From: Niallia sp. Man26
Lineage (GTDB): Bacteria; Bacillota; Bacilli; Bacillales; Cytobacillaceae
DNA length: 64,000 nt
Reading direction: 5' to 3'
Assembly: GCF_022049065.2 (NCBI RefSeq)
Contig: NZ_CP095743.1
Span: 2,185,001 to 2,249,000, forward strand
Positions 32,852 to 40,852 of the stretch are shown here, one piece after another. Positions within the stretch are counted from its first letter, which is position 1, and the number at the start of each line of letters is the position of its first letter. The translations under genes were made by a program, and so were the position numbers. Under the pieces are notes generated by a model. That model saw only the letters and a list, made by a program, of their open reading frames with translations. It made no database searches and was not told the origin of the DNA.

Positions 32852-33622
32852 ATGTCTACGATTCTTACAGGAGTCTTGCTACAAATTGTGCTAACTGTCA
32901 TTATTCCCATCATCCTCTTAATTGTGCTGCGTGTTAAAAACATGTTTACCTGGAAAGCTTTCGGAGCCGGAGTACTCATCTTTATTTTGTTTTCACAAAT
33001 ACTAGAAAAGCTTTTGCATATAGCTGTCCTTGCCCCATCAGGAATTGCATTGAAATGGACAGACAATCCTTATATTTTTGCAGTATATGGGGCATTTGCG
33101 GCGGGAATATTTGAGGAAGTCGGCAGATATTTTGCGTTTCAAGTAATGTTAAAAAACAACCGGTCTTACAGAGACGGACTTTCCTATGGGCTCGGGCATG
33201 GCGGAACAGAATCGGTTTTAATCGGAGCTTTTTCTGCTGTAAATACGTTAGTCATTTATTTTCTTATCCAATCTGGAAGTCTTGAGCAAACGCTTGGTGC
33301 TTCTCTCCCTGAGGGACAGCTGAATCTCATCAAGGAACAGCTTGCCAACGCAAGCATATGGCTGTTTGCTGCAGGCGGAATGGAAAGAATATGTGCCATC
33401 GCCCTTCATATTGCCTTGTCTATCCTCGTTTTACTTTCAATAAGGGAAAAACAATGGAAGTATTTAATGTATGCGATTCTGTTTCATGCTGCTGCTAACT
33501 TCCTGCCAGGCTTATACCAAGCGGGAGTCATCAAAAGCCTGCTGGCTGTAGAAGCAATTCTTTTCAGCATTGCAGTAATCTCTGTCATTTTCACTTACCG
33601 AATAAAAAACAGATTTCATTAA
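32852..33622 (+). CDS. YhfC-family intramembrane metalloprotease-like protein
   Basis: A 256-residue membrane protein with about seven segments, starting at the ATG at 32852 behind GGAGAGG. The putative active-site motifs of the YhfC family are present: EEVGRYFAFQ near residue 86 (the EExxR type) and YGLGHGGTESV near residue 112 (histidine). A further HAAANF motif lies near residue 212. This is the layout of CPBP/YhfC glutamic or metal-dependent membrane proteases; its substrate is unknown. It is a single gene with terminator 33633-33663. Confidence 0.82.
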   Translation: MSTILTGVLLQIVLTVIIPIILLIVLRVKNMFTWKAFGAGVLIFILFSQILEKLLHIAVLAPSGIALKWTDNPYIFAVYGAFAAGIFEEVGRYFAFQVMLKNNRSYRDGLSYGLGHGGTESVLIGAFSAVNTLVIYFLIQSGSLEQTLGASLPEGQLNLIKEQLANASIWLFAAGGMERICAIALHIALSILVLLSIREKQWKYLMYAILFHAAANFLPGLYQAGVIKSLLAVEAILFSIAVISVIFTYRIKNRFH

Positions 33623-33632
33623 CTAAAAAAAA

Positions 33633-33663
33633 GAAAATTCTCTTTAGTACGCAGAGAATTTTC
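33633..33663. terminator. convergent terminator between yhfC-like and Mrr-like genes
   Basis: GAAAATTCTCT pairs perfectly with AGAGAATTTTC over 11 bp around a 9-base loop, with A-rich and T7 flanks. Confidence 0.78.
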
Positions 33664-33669
33664 CTTTTT

Positions 33670-34260
33670 TTATGTCAGCTGCGGCCTAATACTACTCATT
33701 TCCTTTTCCGCATTCCTTAAGCTTACTAGCCATAGATCAGCAAGTGCCATGCCGTCCATTAGTTCTATATTCAGCCCCTTAGCATAAGTGATTGCCTTAG
33801 GCGTAAAGGTGCCAGCTGTTATCACATAACCGCCTGCTGCACGTTTTTTTATGATGTTTGAATGAATCAAGGCAATTTGTTCAACCCCGACTTCATGCTG
33901 ATTGCTATTAATTTGTCCTAAGTACAGCCCATCTTTTGTTTGGTGCTCCAAGTTTACACCCGTTTCATCTGTATCATTCAGCACCCAAGCTGTGCCACCT
34001 CTTGTTCTTTCCAGCAGGTTTGCAGCAAATAACTCTAAGGTTACTTCCTCTTTCACCCAGACCGGACTGCTTGTAATTTGCTTATCAGCTGGAAAAAAAC
34101 GCAGAAACAAACCCATTGCTAACGTTTTTCTTATTTCCTGACTTGTATGGAGATGCTGTAGTATCAGACTGTCCTTATAATTCTCCTGCTTTTTTGTCCA
34201 GAAAAAATGAATGAAAGCAAGGACAATCAGTATACCTGCAATTACTTCGAAAAATAGCAA
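33670..34260 (-). CDS. membrane-anchored Mrr-like protein lacking catalytic residues
   Basis: About 196 residues from a TTG at 34260, which has AAGGAGG 8 bases upstream; earlier starts (34320, 34281) lie around a likely -10 (TATAAT) and lack sites. One N-terminal membrane helix (LLFFEVIAGILIVLAFIHFFW) precedes a cytoplasmic domain. Residues about 95-185 match the Mrr_cat restriction-endonuclease fold, especially HEVGVEQIALIHSNIIKKRAAGGYVITAGTFTPKAITYA and IELMDGMALADLW. The expected catalytic Asp and Gln-x-Lys are replaced (GVNLEHQ, LGQINSN), so nuclease activity is unlikely. A DNA-binding or structural role is possible. Confidence 0.7.
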   Translation of the reverse strand: MLFFEVIAGILIVLAFIHFFWTKKQENYKDSLILQHLHTSQEIRKTLAMGLFLRFFPADKQITSSPVWVKEEVTLELFAANLLERTRGGTAWVLNDTDETGVNLEHQTKDGLYLGQINSNQHEVGVEQIALIHSNIIKKRAAGGYVITAGTFTPKAITYAKGLNIELMDGMALADLWLVSLRNAEKEMSSIRPQLT

Positions 34261-34352
34261 AACTGTTCCCTCCTTATTCATAAGGATAGACAGAGAGAAT
34301 ATAATTATACAAAAAATCACAAAAGGTTGTAAAAAGCTGCTGCCTGAAGCTT

Positions 34353-36035
34353 TTATGAATCCAATGGAATGCTCACCGTAAAGGTTGTTCCTACTCCTTT
34401 TGCGGAATGAAATCGAATATGTCCGTTATGCTGTTCAATAATGTTATAGCAAACCATTAAACCGAGACCAGTTCCCTTTTCCTTTGTTGTATAAAATGGC
34501 TCCCCTAGCCTGTCTTGAATATCTTCAGGAATGCCCACACCATTATCGATTATCTCAAACAAAGCATGTCCATCCGCTTCCTTGGCATAGACCATAATTT
34601 TACCGCCGTGAGGCACTGCCTCAATCGCATTTTTTATGATATTCATAAATACTTGCTTCACTTGATCTCCATTACATCTGCAAAATAACGGCTTGTCCAT
34701 TATTTCAAAATGAAGCATCACATTCTCCATATTTGCCTGTGATTGCATAAAGGTACAGATATCATATAAAAGCTTGGACAAATCCATCACTTTAATTTCT
34801 GTCGACACTGGCTTTCCTAGCAATAATAATTCACTGGAAATTGTCTCAATCCGATTAATTTCAGCATCTAAGATTGGATACACATCTTTAATGTTTAAGG
34901 ACCCTTGTTCTGCCAGCTTCATAAACCCTTTAATAGCTGTAAGCGGATTTCTGATTTCATGGGCAATGCTTGCAGCAAGCTGACCTGCAATTTCCAGCTT
35001 CTCATTCCTTATCATCAGCTCATGATTTTCTTTACGTTCCTTTATGTTTCTCGCAATATGAATAATCGTTTCCTTATCCTCAAAAACGAAGGGAAACGAC
35101 AATACTTCTACATCGACTTTTTTGCCAGTCATTGCTATTAATTTAACTTCACATGTAGAAAATCGATCCTTATTAAGAACATTTGCAGCCTTTTGCTTAA
35201 TCTCTTCATGATAGGCTGGGTCAATGATATCCCATACTACTTTATGTTGAAGATTCTCCGTGTTTGCTTTCATTAACTTTAAAGCCGATTTGTTTGTATA
35301 TGCTATATTGCCACGTGAAGTGATAAAAACGGCGTCAGGCATTTCTTCTATAATTCTTGCATAATGTGATTGTGCAATTCTCAAGGAAGATATAGCAGTC
35401 TCATAAATCATTTCCTTCCGAATGGAAGGATGCAGATTCTCTTTGTCATAAAAGCTTGATACTACAAACTCATTATCAGACATAATGTATTGATTAAATT
35501 TCATGATCTCCATTTGTACGGTTGCTGGCAGCTTCATCCCATCAAATGCACAGATGCCAAAGCTGTTGACTTTTTTGATAAACTGTTGGGCACAACCTTC
35601 ATATTTCGTTAGCTTTTCGAGCAAGTTAACCTGTCCGTCAAGCCAAATCACCTTTCCCCAATGCCTAATTGGTTTTCCAGTTTTTAAAAGGGGACCTATC
35701 GTTTCTGAGAATTTCCGAAACATTCTGTCAGGATTAAGCGGCCTACTCGGTTCATAGAAGTCCTCATTATCTACAAAAAGTATAGATTCCAATTGTGATT
35801 TAGTAATACCTTGGATTTGGAGTTTAGCAACAACGATGGAGCGGACTTTGTTGCTGTCTATAAAAAGAATCCCTTGATTTAATTCAATTCCGGCAGTTAA
35901 AAAAGACAGCGCATTATCTATGTATTTTTCAAACTCTGCAGATACATATAAAATATGGGTACCATTTCTGATTTTTGTATTTTTGCTAAGAGCTGTTTCA
36001 GGAGGAATATTATGTCTAAAGCTGTTAATTGCCAT
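34353..36035 (-). CDS. MEDS-PAS sensor histidine kinase
   Basis: A 560-residue soluble histidine kinase from the ATG at 36035. The N-terminal 25-190 region (GTHILYVSAEFEKYIDNALSFLTAGIELNQGILFI) is a MEDS (DcmR sensory) domain. A PAS domain follows (about 225-340, EEMPDAVFITSRGNIAYTNKSAL), then HisKA with SIAHEIRNPLTAIKGFMKLAEQG (His near 360) and a HATPase domain (NIIKNAIEAV, DNGVGIP, GTGLGLMVCYNII). The kinase core resembles the sporulation kinases KinB/KinE. No response regulator gene is adjacent, so it may feed an orphan or phosphorelay partner. Confidence 0.87.
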   Translation of the reverse strand: MAINSFRHNIPPETALSKNTKIRNGTHILYVSAEFEKYIDNALSFLTAGIELNQGILFIDSNKVRSIVVAKLQIQGITKSQLESILFVDNEDFYEPSRPLNPDRMFRKFSETIGPLLKTGKPIRHWGKVIWLDGQVNLLEKLTKYEGCAQQFIKKVNSFGICAFDGMKLPATVQMEIMKFNQYIMSDNEFVVSSFYDKENLHPSIRKEMIYETAISSLRIAQSHYARIIEEMPDAVFITSRGNIAYTNKSALKLMKANTENLQHKVVWDIIDPAYHEEIKQKAANVLNKDRFSTCEVKLIAMTGKKVDVEVLSFPFVFEDKETIIHIARNIKERKENHELMIRNEKLEIAGQLAASIAHEIRNPLTAIKGFMKLAEQGSLNIKDVYPILDAEINRIETISSELLLLGKPVSTEIKVMDLSKLLYDICTFMQSQANMENVMLHFEIMDKPLFCRCNGDQVKQVFMNIIKNAIEAVPHGGKIMVYAKEADGHALFEIIDNGVGIPEDIQDRLGEPFYTTKEKGTGLGLMVCYNIIEQHNGHIRFHSAKGVGTTFTVSIPLDS

Positions 36036-36178
36036 CCAAGTCCCCACTTTCTTATGTAGCGTGTTTATAAACGTAAAGATGAATTTTTGATATCGCTTAC
36101 TTTTCCTTTTCTATCATACATATTTTTTGGTAATTTTCCTAGTACATTCTGCTTGCAGTGAAGAATTTCACCAAAAGG

Positions 36179-36205
36179 AAAAAGGCGCCTTTTAAGCGCC
36201 TTTTT
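36179..36205 (-). terminator. terminator of the SRPBCC-ArsR operon
   Basis: AAAAGGCGC pairs with GCGCCTTTT around seven bases, with longer A and T flanks, just after the ArsR stop codon. Confidence 0.75.
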
Positions 36206-36207
36206 TG

Positions 36208-36528
36208 TTATTCTTCCTCTATTAAATGCTTAAGCACAGACAGTTTATTGTGCCAGAACTGTTCGTAATAAGAAATCCATTCTTGAACCTCCGCAAGGGG
36301 TTCCGGCTGAAGAGAGTAAATTTTTTCTCTGCCTGCCTTTTTTGCTGTGACAAGTCTTGCATCTGCCAGCACTTGCAAATGCTTGACAATTGCTGTCCTG
36401 CTTACTGGAAACTGGCTTGAGATTTCAGAGATTGGCATATCCTTTTCAGACAATAGCTTCAGCACATGTCTTCTCGTTGGGTCGGCAATTGCTTGAAAAA
36501 CATCTTGTTTTACAGCAGAAGCTGTCAT
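36208..36528 (-). CDS. ArsR-family transcriptional repressor
   Basis: This 106-residue winged-helix protein has DVFQAIADPTRRHVLKLLSEKDMPISEISSQFPVSRTAIVKHLQVLADARLVTAKKAGREKIYSLQPEPL. It contains no arsenic-type ELCVC metal site, so it belongs to the metal-independent ArsR group often paired with SRPBCC/AHSA1 proteins. Its ATG directly follows the TAA of the SRPBCC gene, giving tight coupling. Two perfect 17-bp direct repeats in the operon promoter are the likely operators for autorepression. Confidence 0.9.
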   Translation of the reverse strand: MTASAVKQDVFQAIADPTRRHVLKLLSEKDMPISEISSQFPVSRTAIVKHLQVLADARLVTAKKAGREKIYSLQPEPLAEVQEWISYYEQFWHNKLSVLKHLIEEE

Positions 36529-36963
36529 TTACGCTTCTGCTTCCTTTTTCAGCTTTTGAACAATGCCGCCCCAGCCTTGGTTCATTCTATCGCGGATTAT
36601 AGCTGACTTTTCATTTGCCTTGCCAATTAATTCGTCATTAGCCTTCCATCCACCATGCACAATAGTAAATTCTGTTTTTCCATTTACCTCTTGCAGGGAG
36701 AATGTGACAAACCATCCTTCCGTATCCCAATCAAATGCAAGCTTATGAGGAGGATTTAATTCTGTCACCTTACAAGGTGACGGTCCGAATGGAGATTGCA
36801 GATGAAATTCATGGCCAAGCTTTGCCTCAAAATTATTTGGCATAAACCATGCAGCAATTCCATCTGAAGTGGAAACAAAGTTCCAGACTTTCTGTATGTC
36901 CGCATCAATAGTAATAGTTTGGACAATATCCTGCACCTTGTCCTGATTTTGACTAATTGTCAT
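36529..36963 (-). CDS. SRPBCC/AHSA1-family protein
   Basis: A 144-residue START-like hydrophobic-ligand protein from the ATG at 36963 (AAAGGAG 9 bases upstream). It contains TITIDADIQKVWNFVSTSDGIAAWFMPNNFEAKLG and GWFVTFSLQEVNGKTEFTIVHGGW, the standard AHSA1 pattern. The family binds small hydrophobic molecules or acts with Hsp90; in ArsR pairs it is thought to handle a ligand sensed by the operon. It is the first gene of the pair. Confidence 0.88.
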   Translation of the reverse strand: MTISQNQDKVQDIVQTITIDADIQKVWNFVSTSDGIAAWFMPNNFEAKLGHEFHLQSPFGPSPCKVTELNPPHKLAFDWDTEGWFVTFSLQEVNGKTEFTIVHGGWKANDELIGKANEKSAIIRDRMNQGWGGIVQKLKKEAEA

Positions 36964-36992
36964 AAAGGCATGCTCCTTTAAGTTTAATTTAA

Positions 36993-37046
36993 ATAACACC
37001 TTTTGGTTACACTTTTATCTTATAACACCTTTTGGTTATATGTCAA
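36993..37046 (-). promoter_or_regulatory. promoter with two 17-bp direct-repeat operators for the SRPBCC-ArsR operon
   Basis: On the minus strand, consensus TTGACA (37046-37041) and TATAAG (37024-37019) are 16 bases apart. The exact 17-mer TAACCAAAAGGTGTTAT lies in the spacer (37022-37038) and again just downstream (36993-37009), 29 bp away. Each copy is itself an imperfect dyad. Placing them between -35/-10 and after the start is typical of direct repression. Confidence 0.75.
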
Positions 37047-37083
37047 CCTGCCTTCCCCTATTATGACTATTGTTTATTTTTTC

Positions 37084-37392
37084 TTATTCGTTCATTCCAT
37101 AATCTCTTTCCACTTTGCAAATACGGACAAAGTAATCTTCATACCAGCTTGATTTACCTAGCTTTTGGGCTGTTTGATGCGCAGAATTCTCCTTCCAGTG
37201 TTTAATCGCTTCAAGAGATTCCCAGTAGGACACGGTTATCCCTAAGTTTGCATCCCTTGCACTTTCTATTCCAATAAAGCCAGGCTGTTGTCCAGCAAGT
37301 TCTTCCATTCTCTCAGCCATTTTCCCATAGCCATTTTCTCCATCTGTTCTTTTTGATGTAAAAATAACTGCATAATACTCTTTCCGTTCCAA
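37084..37392 (-). CDS. antibiotic biosynthesis monooxygenase (ABM) domain protein
   Basis: A 102-residue dimeric alpha/beta-barrel fold protein with a TTG start and AGGGGAG upstream. The features are YAVIFTSKRTDGENGYGKMAERMEELAGQQPGFIG and ITVSYWESLEAIKHWKENSAHQTAQ. The family ranges from quinol monooxygenases to heme-degrading enzymes, and many members have no known substrate. It lies alone, parallel to the neighbouring genes, with its own start region. Confidence 0.85.
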   Translation of the reverse strand: MERKEYYAVIFTSKRTDGENGYGKMAERMEELAGQQPGFIGIESARDANLGITVSYWESLEAIKHWKENSAHQTAQKLGKSSWYEDYFVRICKVERDYGMNE

Positions 37393-37474
37393 AACATTCT
37401 CCCCTATCTGCTTAATCTCTGTTTTTTTATTTCGCGTCTATAAAGATAAACTCCTTTTTTAGCTTATAATAAAA

Positions 37475-37506
37475 AACACTGGCAAAAGCTTCATTTCGCC
37501 AGTGTT
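37475..37506 (-). terminator. terminator of the 81-residue protein gene
   Basis: AACACTGGC pairs perfectly with GCCAGTGTT around 14 bases and is followed on the minus strand by a T6 run. It overlaps the stop codon. Confidence 0.65.
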
Positions 37507-37736
37507 CGTCCTTTGCGCTGCAGATAAAATTCCAGTGTTCCCATTTCCTCATTTGCAAGTATTTCCATTTCTTCGAGATCTTTTGTTGTAACATATGGGT
37601 CTGATGCATTCCATTTTATAAATTTAATAAAATAATAGTTTTTAATTGGGTATAGTATTACTTTGGAATGAGCAAATTTATCATATTTAAATTCCATGCT
37701 GCCTTTTTTTCTGTAAGCGTAGGAAATCACATTCAT
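37491..37736 (-). CDS. protein of unknown function
   Basis: An 81-residue protein from the ATG at 37736 behind AGGTGGGA. The reading MNVISYAYRKKGSMEFKYD, then SKVILYPIKNYYFIKFIKWN and a helical C-terminus (KDLEEMEILANEEMGTLEFYLQRKG), suggests a small alpha/beta domain. Length and opening resemble small proteins next to sporulation and competence genes, but I do not recognise a family. Confidence 0.6.
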   Translation of the reverse strand: MNVISYAYRKKGSMEFKYDKFAHSKVILYPIKNYYFIKFIKWNASDPYVTTKDLEEMEILANEEMGTLEFYLQRKGRTLAK

Positions 37737-37897
37737 GTTCCCACCTGCTTTCTCATTAATATCCATTTATTTCACTATTCCCTGTCCTTATGAAGAAAAA
37801 CCACATGCAGAAACAGAAATTTATCCTATTTTACTTATCTCTATGCTATAATTACAAAAAATTCATACAGAAGTACTATTTAAGGAGATATAATCTT

Positions 37898-38248
37898 ATG
37901 GAAAAAAAAGGATGTTTTGACATTAAGGTGAATCACTTCTCCAAAACGATTGATATGTTAATAGAAGGTACCTTTGATCCCTCTAAAGTTTTCGAGTTTG
38001 TCACTGATTACAAAAATAAAATGATAGGAGTGCCTGTCAAAGAGTACAGATTAATCATCGATTGTAAAAACATGGATGTTCTAACCCAAGAGATGATTCC
38101 ATACATGGAAAACTCATTTCGTTTATATAAAGAATTCGGCGTAGAAAGAATGATTATTATCATTCAAAAAAGTCCTGTGCTGAGAATGCAGCTGAAACGT
38201 ATCGCAACGAGAACAGGATTATTATTTCCTGTGATTGTTGAAATATAG
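37898..38248 (+). CDS. STAS/SpoIIAA-like fold protein of unknown function
   Basis: A 116-residue protein from the ATG at 37898 with AAGGAGAT upstream; the longer frame is not supported. The alternation of strands and helices (CFDIKVNHFSKTIDMLIEG, VFEFVTDYKNKM, YRLIIDCKNMDVLTQEMIPYMENSF, VERMIIIIQKSPVLRMQLKRIA) resembles SpoIIAA-like/STAS folds. No phosphorylatable serine in a clear DSS motif is seen. Function unknown; single gene. Confidence 0.6.
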   Translation: MEKKGCFDIKVNHFSKTIDMLIEGTFDPSKVFEFVTDYKNKMIGVPVKEYRLIIDCKNMDVLTQEMIPYMENSFRLYKEFGVERMIIIIQKSPVLRMQLKRIATRTGLLFPVIVEI

Positions 38249-38521
38249 TTTACGAGGGGAAATAGAGTCTATTTTATTTATAGCAAGTATAGTTAGAAAA
38301 GCAATACTTCACAAACAAATGTAGAAAAATAGACATATTTCCCATTCTCCTCCTAACAACTTACCCACTCCCACATTTTCTACAATAATTTAATTCTTTG
38401 CCTTCAAAATGTAAGCAGATTTATTTAAATAGTCAAACATTGATTTTTCTTAATATTTAATCTAATATAGTTAGTGTTTTTATTACAAAAATCTGAATTA
38501 TCATACTTTGGAGGTTTCGTT

Positions 38522-39493
38522 ATGGGAGTCATCGAGAAAATCAGCAGCTTTGCCGGAAAAACATTTACATTATGGGTGTTAATTTTTGCCGCTGTTGCCT
38601 ACATTATGCCCAATCATTTCGTTTGGATTGGCAGCTATATTGTTCCTTTATTAGGGATTGTTATGTTCGGCATGGGGCTTACTTTAGAATTATCCGATTT
38701 TAAAGAAGTATTCACACGTCCTAAGGATGTTGCTCTTGGAGTAATTGGTCATTTCATCATTATGCCGTTGCTTGCATTTTTGCTCGCAGTTGGGTTGGAC
38801 TTGCCAAGTGAAATTGCTGTTGGCGTCATTTTAGTAGGCTGCTGCCCAAGCGGTACAGCATCTAATGTTATGGTATTTTTGGCGAGAGGAAATGTTGCCC
38901 TTGCAGTTGCCATTGCATCCGTTTCGACGATATTAGCACCAATTGTGACACCATTGCTGATTTTGCTGTTTGCAAGTAAATGGATACATATCAGTGTAGG
39001 TTCCTTGTTTCTTTCAATTGTACAAGTTGTCATCATTCCATTAGTTCTTGGTTTTATCGTTAAACGCTTTTTTGGAAAGCAGGCTAAAGCTGGTGCTAAA
39101 GCGATGCCGCTTGTTTCGGTAATTGCGATTGTTTTAATTGTGTCTGCCGTTGTTGCTGGCAGTGCTGAAAGATTGGCTGAAACTGGGCTGATTATTTTTG
39201 GAGTCGTTATCCTTCATAACGTCCTTGGCTTTATCATCGGCTTTTTCTTTGCACGTCTTTGTGGTATGGACTTGGCCAAGCAAAAGGCTGTGGCAATGGA
39301 AGTAGGCATGCAAAATTCAGGATTGGGAGTTGCGATTGCTACAGCTCATTTTTCACCGCTGGCAGCAGTTCCTAGCGCCATTTTCAGCGTTTGGCATAAC
39401 TTGTCTGGTTCGCTTCTTGCCAATCTGTTCAGCAGAATGAAAGATAAAAACAACAGTGAAGATCCAGAAATTAACAATAACCTTCATGCTTAA
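38522..39493 (+). CDS. bile acid:sodium symporter-family transporter (PanS/YocS-like)
   Basis: A 323-residue protein with ten hydrophobic segments, starting at the ATG at 38522 behind GGAGG. Signature stretches are GIVMFGMGLTLELSDFKEVFTRP, VGCCPSGTASNVMVFLARGNVALAVAIASVST and VAMEVGMQNSGLGVAIATAHFSPLAAVPSAIFSVWHNLSGSLLA. These carry the sodium and substrate residues of the BASS family. In Bacillus and Salmonella such proteins move pantothenate precursors or organic acids. It is a single gene. Confidence 0.88.
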   Translation: MGVIEKISSFAGKTFTLWVLIFAAVAYIMPNHFVWIGSYIVPLLGIVMFGMGLTLELSDFKEVFTRPKDVALGVIGHFIIMPLLAFLLAVGLDLPSEIAVGVILVGCCPSGTASNVMVFLARGNVALAVAIASVSTILAPIVTPLLILLFASKWIHISVGSLFLSIVQVVIIPLVLGFIVKRFFGKQAKAGAKAMPLVSVIAIVLIVSAVVAGSAERLAETGLIIFGVVILHNVLGFIIGFFFARLCGMDLAKQKAVAMEVGMQNSGLGVAIATAHFSPLAAVPSAIFSVWHNLSGSLLANLFSRMKDKNNSEDPEINNNLHA

Positions 39494-39669
39494 ATGTTCA
39501 ACATATATTTGCAAATCATCACCATTTAGCTGTGAAGTGAGTCTATTTCTCTTTCAAACTGACTAAAATAGTAATATTCTAAATAATAATGCTATTCAAA
39601 TAACCTTATGGTAGGATAATACTATTAGATTGTCATTTCAATTAGTTTAAAGAGAGGAGAACACATACA

Positions 39670-40125
39670 TTGATCATTAAAGTTGATGATTTACAAGGAC
39701 CTGAAATTGCAGGCTTATTAGAGGATCACCTTCATAGCATGACACTTCATTCACCGCCTGAAAGCATCCACGCCCTTGATTTAGAGGGATTACGCAAGCC
39801 GGAAATAACGTTTTGGAGCGCCTGGGAGGATGGTGCGCTGTTAGGATGCGGCGCATTAAAGGAATTGGATAAAAATCATGCAGAGGTAAAATCGGTAAAG
39901 ACTGCTCCTGCCCACTTGCGAAAAGGTGTTGCTAAACAAATTATGTTACATATTTTAGAAGCCGCACAATTCCGCGGCTATGAACGCTTAAGCCTTGAAA
40001 CAGGCTCAATGGATGCTTTTTTGCCTGCAAGAAAGCTATATGAAACATTAGGATTTACTTATTGTGGTCCATTTGCAGATTATAAACATGATGAGAACAG
40101 CATGTTTATGACAAAGCTGCTGTAA
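39670..40125 (+). CDS. ysnE: GNAT N-acetyltransferase, YsnE-like
   Basis: This 151-residue acetyltransferase has a TTG start and GAGGAG 10 bases upstream. It closely follows the Bacillus YsnE pattern: HLHSMTLHSPPESIHALDLEGLRKPEITFWSAWE, then GCGALKELDKNHAEVKSVKTAPAHLRKGVAKQIMLHILEAA and LSLETGSMDAFLPARKLYETLGFTYCGPFADY. The acetyl-CoA loop is RKGVAK. YsnE homologues have been linked to indole-acetate formation in plant-associated bacilli; the reaction is not established by sequence. Confidence 0.85.
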   Translation: MIIKVDDLQGPEIAGLLEDHLHSMTLHSPPESIHALDLEGLRKPEITFWSAWEDGALLGCGALKELDKNHAEVKSVKTAPAHLRKGVAKQIMLHILEAAQFRGYERLSLETGSMDAFLPARKLYETLGFTYCGPFADYKHDENSMFMTKLL

Positions 40126-40137
40126 TTTTTCAAAGAA

Positions 40138-40175
40138 AACGGCTTTAGGAAACATACATCCTAAAACCGTTTTTT
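40138..40175 (+). terminator. convergent terminator between ysnE and the nucleotidyltransferase gene
   Basis: A 15-base arm beginning AAAACGG pairs with TCCTAAAACCGTTTT, with one mismatch and an 8-base loop, followed by T5. Confidence 0.7.
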
Positions 40176-40177
40176 CT

Positions 40178-40735
40178 TTATTCTGTGATACGCAGTTTAT
40201 CCCATACAGAATGCCATTTTTTTTGCTTTATTCTTGCCTCGTAAATATGTCTGTTGTTTGCCTTAAAGGGCGGGGTTGGTTTAACCTCAAGGAAAACAGC
40301 ATCTTTTATCCCCCATGGAGCACAAAGAACGATGCTGTCATCTTTATGAAGCTTTACTCCAAGCGCTGTAGCCGTTTCAGGAAAATGTGCTATCCCATCA
40401 GCAGAAGATTCATATGGCGGGAAGTTATTTAAAACATGCATGCGAGCTTGATTTTTTACAGACCATGGCAGATTCGGATTGTATTGTTCTAATTTTTTCT
40501 CTAGCTGCTTTTCCTTCTCTTCTGATATTTCGGTTGAGTCAAAATAAATCACATCAATATCAGCAAGAGGTGTTCTATGTGAAAAACCATGGATTTTATC
40601 CCAGATTTTTGTTCGGACAAACCCTGCACAAATCCACCAATCAGGCAAGTTGAGCTTACGGACCGTTCGTAAAATGTCCATCATCCATTCATCGTCATGA
40701 ATCCACTCTTTAATGTCTAATTCTGTTTGTATCAT
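40178..40735 (-). CDS. nucleotidyltransferase-family protein (DUF925)
   Basis: A 185-residue protein from the ATG at 40735 (GAGGGTG upstream). The core WWICAGFVRTKIWDKIHGF and PLADIDVIYFDSTEIS has the G-x-D-x-D active-site arrangement of polymerase-beta-type nucleotidyltransferases. VKPTPPFKANNRHIYEARIKQKKW is the family ending. The DUF925 group has no known substrate and may be an antitoxin- or tRNA-like nucleotidyltransferase; this cannot be resolved here. Confidence 0.8.
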   Translation of the reverse strand: MIQTELDIKEWIHDDEWMMDILRTVRKLNLPDWWICAGFVRTKIWDKIHGFSHRTPLADIDVIYFDSTEISEEKEKQLEKKLEQYNPNLPWSVKNQARMHVLNNFPPYESSADGIAHFPETATALGVKLHKDDSIVLCAPWGIKDAVFLEVKPTPPFKANNRHIYEARIKQKKWHSVWDKLRITE

Positions 40736-40828
40736 GATTACACCCTCTTTTTTTATTGCTTCCCTTTTAATAGTAACAGAGAGCAAAAGTGAATTGTAAA
40801 TATCTACTATAGGAAATCAATAAAAAAA

Positions 40829-40851
40829 ATGCACCTTCAGCTGAAGATACA
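40829..40851 (-). terminator. terminator of the GGDEF-EAL gene
   Basis: The minus-strand RNA forms a stem with two G-U pairs around AGCU and is followed by eight U residues. The pairing is strand-specific, since on the plus strand the two wobble positions would be mismatches. Confidence 0.65.
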
Positions 40852-40852
40852 C

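Noticed and set aside
32695..33066. N-terminal extension of the CHY zinc-finger frame
   Set aside because: It overlaps the divergent YhfC gene, has no ribosome binding site, and the strong AGGAGG lies at the internal ATG at 32694.
38249..38521. Possible riboswitch or RNA in the gap ahead of the BASS transporter
   Set aside because: Only AT-rich sequence with a short imperfect AAGTAT/ATACTT repeat is visible; no known motif or stable fold.
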